A stretch of DNA of 64,000 bases from Brachyhypopomus gauderio (lineage: Eukaryota; Chordata; Actinopteri; Gymnotiformes; Hypopomidae), in contig NC_135220.1 in assembly GCF_052324685.1 (NCBI RefSeq), forward strand, positions 11,420,300 through 11,484,299, read 5' to 3'. Position numbers and translations under genes: made by a program. Within the stretch, counting starts at the first letter, position 1. Each line of letters opens with the position of its first letter. Positions 59,631 to 64,000 of this stretch are shown piece by piece. Under the pieces are notes generated by a model. That model saw only the letters and a program-made list of their open reading frames with translations. It was not told the origin of the DNA and made no database searches.

Positions 59631-62152
59631 ATGGACAAGACTGTGACAAAGGTAGGATTGCTATTTACTTACACCAAGTGAATACATCAAACAGCAAAGC
59701 AAACAATTTAGCCTGTGGTACTGCATCTAGAGCTGTTAAACTCTATAAGAATTACTTTGATCTCTGACCCTATTCATAACTTTAATGAACATTATGAGTA
59801 TTAGCTCCATATTAACTTAATGGATGTTGGAATTAAATTCGGGCAAATTCGGGCCCTTACACAAAAGTGTGCAAAACATATATTTTTTGCATTTCAGAAC
59901 AACAAAGAGAATGCAAAGCCAGTGGCTTGTCAGAAAACAATTAAATCTAGAAATGTTGTATCAAAACCACTGCAATCAAAAAATGACCTGAAGCAAGAAA
60001 ACTGGGAGGGGAACCCTGAAGAGAAGACTGAGTTTAAAGAACAAGTCGGACCACTCACCAAAACCAAGTTTGATCCTAAGAACAGGAAAACACTAAGTCA
60101 GGCCTTCCGTACTGAACAGTCAGTGAGGCACAGAAAACTGGTGGAGCAAAAACCCCCTTCCACTCTTCCTCCAAAACCAGTCCCTGGCACCTATAAAGGC
60201 AGAGTGGTGAAGTCTAAAATAGACTGCTTCAGAAGACCCCATTGTGGGGAAGTGAAGATAGGTGATGGAACAGCAGTAGCTGGACCTGGGATGGGGGCTT
60301 TGTCTAAAGCTCAATCAAAATCTGTGACTGTGTTGCCTGGATCAAAATCCAGACTCCAGCCCAATTTGTCGAGCAGAGCCAAGTCTGTGTCAGATGTGCA
60401 GCTAAATGTGGCAGAGAAACCAGCACAGAGGTCTGTGTCTCAAAGACAGATGTCAGCCAAAGCTCCAGCATCCACCCGGCCTGTGGTTCCTCGCTTGGCT
60501 CCCGTTCCCCCTAAACCAGCTCCAGCGCCTGCTGCACGCCCAGTCTCCAGTAAGCCCAGCTTGCTCATCAAAAAAAGGGAACCAGTGGTGCAAAGCTACA
60601 AAGCCAAACCTGCAGTAACTACCAGTGAGCACAAAGGACCCGGTCCAAGTGCCACCAGCCAGTACAGGGTACATGTGGAGACGGCTGATCAGAGGAGGTG
60701 AGTCACAGACCTGCATGGTTCACTGGTTTCATATTGAAATAATCTGAATAGGATGCAGTTTTCTAATCTTGTGTATTTTTGGTCCTGGCTATGTATTCTA
60801 GAGCAAAGTTGGCAGTGTGGCTGGCGTCAAAGGGCAAGACTCTGAAAAGGCCTGCGATGACAGAAAAGTCAGCACCTGAACCGTTGAAACTAGTCCCGCG
60901 GCACCAGGCGAGGCAGGAGTCGGCCGAGGCGAGGCAGGAGTCGGCCGAGGCGAGGCAGGAGTCGGCCGAGGCGAGGCAGGAGTCGGCCGAGGCGAGGCAG
61001 GAGTCGGCCGAGGCGAGGCAGGAGTCGGCCGAGGATGATGAGACTCAACTCGAGAAGGTCCTGCACAGTAAACCGGTGTTTTCCAGCAGCCCAACTCCTA
61101 TAATAAACACAACACTGGATCTGCTGGACAACTCTGAAATGGATCTTCCTGTAGATCCAGAGATCAGAATGGAATCGGTACAAGCCATATTTCATTCATT
61201 AACCAGATACCAAAATGGTGAGTTCTCATTTATTAGTCTTAAACATTCTCTCCTCTCCATTGGCAGCTGGTGCTTAACCTGTGTGAAAAGTTGGACGCGA
61301 TGGAAACACCTTCGTCATGTGAGAACAGTGAGTCTCTTCATCTGCTTCAACAATATTCAAATACAGTAGCATTCAGCAGCAAAAATTGAGCTTGTGTTGG
61401 TGCTAATATTATTTTGGAATTTTTACAACCCTTTCTCCTCTCCAGAAGACCCACACATGGGCCAGACAGTAGAAGCAGAGATATTGAATGTAAATGTGGA
61501 AGAAGAAACGGCCAAAGAATATGAAATCTTGGAGGAGGAAGATCTAGAAATAAATGAAGATTTGGTGAATGTTGCCACAGTTGATGAGCTGGAGGTTGAG
61601 AATGAGTCCAAAGAGAAGGTTCTAGAGCAAAAACAGAAGAAGCTCATCAAAGATGAAGATGAGGAAAGAAAGATGGATTCAACACCTACAGAGGTTACAG
61701 GAGCATCTGTTGTGAAGTACAGTGTGAAAACGACACCTTTCCTGCAAAGGTGAGTTTGACTGAAATTACAAGTTGCTCTTATCATAAACTGGTACTTTGT
61801 CAAGAATAACACATTTTTAATTTTGAAAAAAAAAAATTAACCATGTAATTCCAGTGTAAAGAAGAGGATTGAGGACCAGTCTGTGCCAGGCAGTGGCCCA
61901 CGCCGTAAAAGTGCCATCAAAGACCTGAAGTTCCTTACGCCTGTCCGCCGCTCATCCCGAATCCAGCGCAAGTCATCCCGCCTGCCGGGCATGCTCAGTG
62001 AGCACGACCCCTGTGTCTCCTCACTGGCTGAGCTGGTGCAGCTGGACGATGCAGATGCCAATGCGTACATATACAGGAGAAACCCGGCCTTGCTCGACCA
62101 CCTGCCTGACCATCCCAGAGACTTGGAGAGACTGTCAGCTGAGATAAAATAG
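59631..62152 (+). CDS. ckap2: Cytoskeleton-associated protein 2
   Basis: CKAP2 is a mitotic microtubule and spindle-pole protein. Exons seen: 59612-59651 (ATG at 59631, MDKTVTK), 59898-60697, 60802-61217 or 61177, 61267-61327, 61446-61749 and 61855-62152 (stop TAG). Family marks: a KEN box (NNKENAKP) right after the start, for APC/C degradation; PVPGTYKGRVVKSKIDCFRRP; RAKLAVWLASKGKTLKRP; and the conserved C-terminus VKYSVKTTPFLQ, then LKFLTPVRRSSRIQRKSSRLP and CVSSLAELVQL. CKAP2L shares this C-terminus, but the rest fits CKAP2 better. Exon 3 holds six copies of ARQESAE. The third intron is a problem: the natural donor (61218) leaves phase 1, while exon 4 is open only in phase 0; a weaker donor TCG|GTACAA at 61178 would give a 619-aa protein. 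Helices known from mammalian CKAP2 after this point (the YWICLA region) are not found. Confidence 0.85.
60908..61033 (+). repeat. ckap2: 21-bp coding minisatellite in ckap2
   Basis: Six perfect in-frame copies of a 21-bp unit encoding ARQESAE. Copies are identical at the DNA level, implying recent expansion. Confidence 0.95.
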
Positions 62153-62768
62153 GGTGAAACGACAAAGAAAAATAACATAACGGAGGCTCATGAATGTGTT
62201 TTTACTAAATTTATATGCACGTCTATGTTCTACAGAACACTGAAACATAAAACCGTTATACTCTAACACTATTGGTGACTGTTGCTTTCAGTGATAAAAA
62301 AAAAAAGTACACTAGAAAAACAAACCGCTGCTGTGTTCTAACGGTCTAAATGCCATGTTGTGTCAGCTTGGGCTCATTCTTAGTTAACACTGGTACTACC
62401 ATCCCATTACGTAACAGCCAATCATAACCCTGCATGTATGCTCACCATATTATGAATTATACCTGAATTATCATTTTAACAGCACTTTCTGATGACATGT
62501 TTGAAGGCAAACCATAATGTTTCCCATAGTCTAGGTAAACTAAGCACAACATATATTTTGCCTTTCAAATGCAAAATGCCATTTAGAGATGGGAAAAGTT
62601 CCATGTTACTGCTCTAGAATGGTACTGTTTTCTCAAAAGATATGTATCATATTTTAAACGCTAAATGCTACTAATGTTAATACATATTGTAGATTGGCTT
62701 CACCACTTTAGTAACTGGTGAAATAATATTTGTAAAGAGAAATTCATGGACAAATTGTGTAACGTTTA

Positions 62769-62774
62769 AATAAA
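62769..62774 (+). terminator. ckap2: Polyadenylation signal AATAAA, probably of ckap2
   Basis: The first canonical hexamer after the ckap2 stop codon in an AT-rich 3'UTR; a T-rich stretch follows within 60 bases. Confidence 0.5.
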
Positions 62775-63218
62775 TACAAATTTACATTCATGGAGTTATT
62801 GTAACTTGTACAATTTAAGTGTTTATTCTTCCTGATGTACTACTTTTCGTTTTGACTTGCATTAAGGTTGAGGAAACTGAATAATTTGGATGTCAGTGTT
62901 ATACTGAGATGAGGAAGAAACCTACAGTGGAAACAGTTGCAGGTGAACTGAGATTTTATGCCATCTTAGTAGGGTTAGTGAGTGAATAGTGCAGTAATGG
63001 ATCTGTTCTGTTTCATGAGGTAACCTGATTCTTTTATAAAAGTGCAGCAGTGAAGATCTTTTCATTATCTTTTGCAGGGCTAAATCATGAAGTATTTTAT
63101 TTAAATGGAATCCCATTTCACAAAATATGTATTATTTGAATTACTTTGCTTAAATTGTAAAAGAAAAAAAAGAAATAGGAGGCCATGACCGTTGTAAAAT
63201 AACGACAGCGGAACACAT

Positions 63219-63247
63219 CGGTGTTGACATTAGTGTTATCAACACCG
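63219..63247. repeat. 9-bp inverted repeat upstream of thap12
   Basis: CGGTGTTGA and TCAACACCG form perfect arms around an 11-base loop. Confidence 0.6.
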
Positions 63248-63279
63248 GTCCCATCAGCTCCACCTTCCCGCCCTTTTGC

Positions 63280-63552
63280 TGTTGCCTTCTACACGACGGC
63301 GCCAACTTCACTCTGGAAACGACACGCTATTGGTTAAAAATTCAGCACGCGGAACAACAGGCAAAGCATTATGGGACAGAGACGGACCCTAAGCGCTGAC
63401 TCCTCCGGGCCACACAAAGCACTAGAGTGCCCGTTAAATTAGCGCCTGATTAATCACCCAAACAACATTTGTTAAAAGTTTTTTCCTCTCGTTTGGATAG
63501 TGGCGTAACAGAATCTAATGCATACACTTTAATATCGGTGTCCGAACACAAG
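63280..63552 (+). promoter_or_regulatory. thap12: thap12 promoter and 5'UTR region
   Basis: CpG-rich DNA directly before the start codon, containing an E2F-like GGCGCCAA near 63298, an inverted CCAAT (ATTGG) near 63331 and GCATTATGGGA near 63367, which resembles the ZNF143-type promoter motif with one or two changes. The CpG-rich character continues to the window end. No TATA box is seen. Confidence 0.4.
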
Positions 63553-63641
63553 ATGCCCAATTTCTGCGCCGCGCTGCACTGCTCCAGGATGAGCTCCCAC
63601 TCGGTGTTGGCGTTCTTCAGGTTTCCGCGGGACCCGGAGAG
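63553..63641 (+). CDS. thap12: THAP domain-containing protein 12, first coding exon (partial)
   Basis: The exon encodes MPNFCAALHCSRMSSHS and continues LAFFRFPRDPER, then donor AG|GTGAGC at 63642 (phase 2). This is the start of a THAP zinc finger: the first two cysteines of the C2CH module (residues 5 and 10) and the FxFPxDPxR segment are present. Among THAP proteins, THAP12 (formerly PRKRIR, p52rIPK) begins MPNFCAAPNC and continues FFRFPRDPARC, matching best. The rest of the gene lies beyond the window. THAP12 is described as a regulator of the PKR inhibitor P58IPK; the THAP domain itself binds DNA. Confidence 0.82.
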
Positions 63642-64000
63642 GTGAGCGCAATGGCGGACAGCAGCAGTGTTACCACCCGACACACGGAGCGGCCGTGTGA
63701 CCCTGACTAACAAACCACTAGTCTGCCACATATCTAGCACGGAAAACCTTTCAGCCTTTAAACCGTTAGCGGAGTTAACTGACGAGCTAGCGCGCTAACC
63801 AACCGAGGTGACAGAAGTTTAGGGTTCGCCGTGTGGCTGGTGAACCGACTCGGCTCGGTCCGAATCGGGAGGTAAAACGGCGCTTTCCATCACAAGATGG
63901 AAAATGTCAAATGTCTCCTGGCCACAGTAAGAGCTGGGCTGGTGCGCACAGCCGCCTCGGCCGCCACAGCGCCCGGTTCGTCAGCTCCGACGGGCAGCCG
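63642..64000 (+). other. thap12: thap12 intron 1, start, CpG-rich
   Basis: Intron sequence after the donor at 63642. A CpG-rich open frame begins at an ATG at 63897 in good context (CAAGATGG) and runs off the window: MENVKCLLATVRAGLVRTAA and more Ala/Ser/Thr residues. It resembles a mitochondrial presequence and could be the start of another transcript, but is too short to judge. Confidence 0.35.

Larger units (their letters stand above)
62153..63279. other. ckap2 3'UTR and short intergenic space
   Basis: AT-rich. AATAAA at 62769-62774 is the likely ckap2 polyadenylation signal, giving a 3'UTR of about 0.63 kb. No gene is recognised between it and the thap12 promoter. Confidence 0.55.

Overview
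This window is vertebrate, almost certainly teleost fish, genomic DNA. It has spliced genes with GT-AG introns, very abundant (CA)n/(TG)n microsatellites, a decayed LINE, hAT-type DNA transposon ends, and gene families that match fish or mammalian orthologues. A dispersed repeat near 56.9 kb ending in TTGACTTGACTTGA suggests an otophysan fish (inference, low confidence). All four recognisable host genes lie on the + strand.

Layout: 1-3385 is the 3' part of a foxo1 intron. foxo1 coding exons follow at 3386-3577 and 3730-4947, with an AT-rich 3'UTR to about 7.0 kb; exon 1 lies upstream of the window. From 7 to 27.5 kb is intergenic DNA with minisatellites, a decayed LINE reverse-transcriptase fragment (about 13.4-13.7 kb), a 20-bp array of p53-like half-sites (18.3 kb) and one unidentified minus-strand ORF (8.8-9.3 kb). 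lhfpl6 (tetraspan LHFPL family, 200 aa) occupies 28663-50433 in three coding exons. Its 20.7-kb intron 1 is packed with minisatellites: a G-rich 22-bp array, a 78-bp array open on both strands, a 40-bp hairpin array and a 35-bp array resembling splice acceptors. A 4383-bp hAT-type element (53702-58084) with an 8-bp target duplication sits between lhfpl6 and ckap2. It carries an intronless coiled-coil ORF (304 aa) with its own CRE and TATA promoter, and no visible transposase. ckap2 (59631-62152) is a mitotic spindle gene with a textbook G2/M promoter, an in-frame 21-bp coding minisatellite and an unexplained frame problem at a 49-nt intron. The window ends with the first coding exon of a thap12-like gene (63553-63641) in a CpG-rich promoter region.

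The genes do not form a pathway. foxo1 is a transcription factor, lhfpl6 a membrane protein, ckap2 a microtubule/spindle protein and thap12 a THAP zinc-finger protein. The most unusual items are the transposon with its coiled-coil cargo gene, three exons whose 3' splice sites sit in or next to TG repeats, an additional foxo1 intron, a minisatellite that begins at the lhfpl6 stop codon, and the ckap2 frame break.
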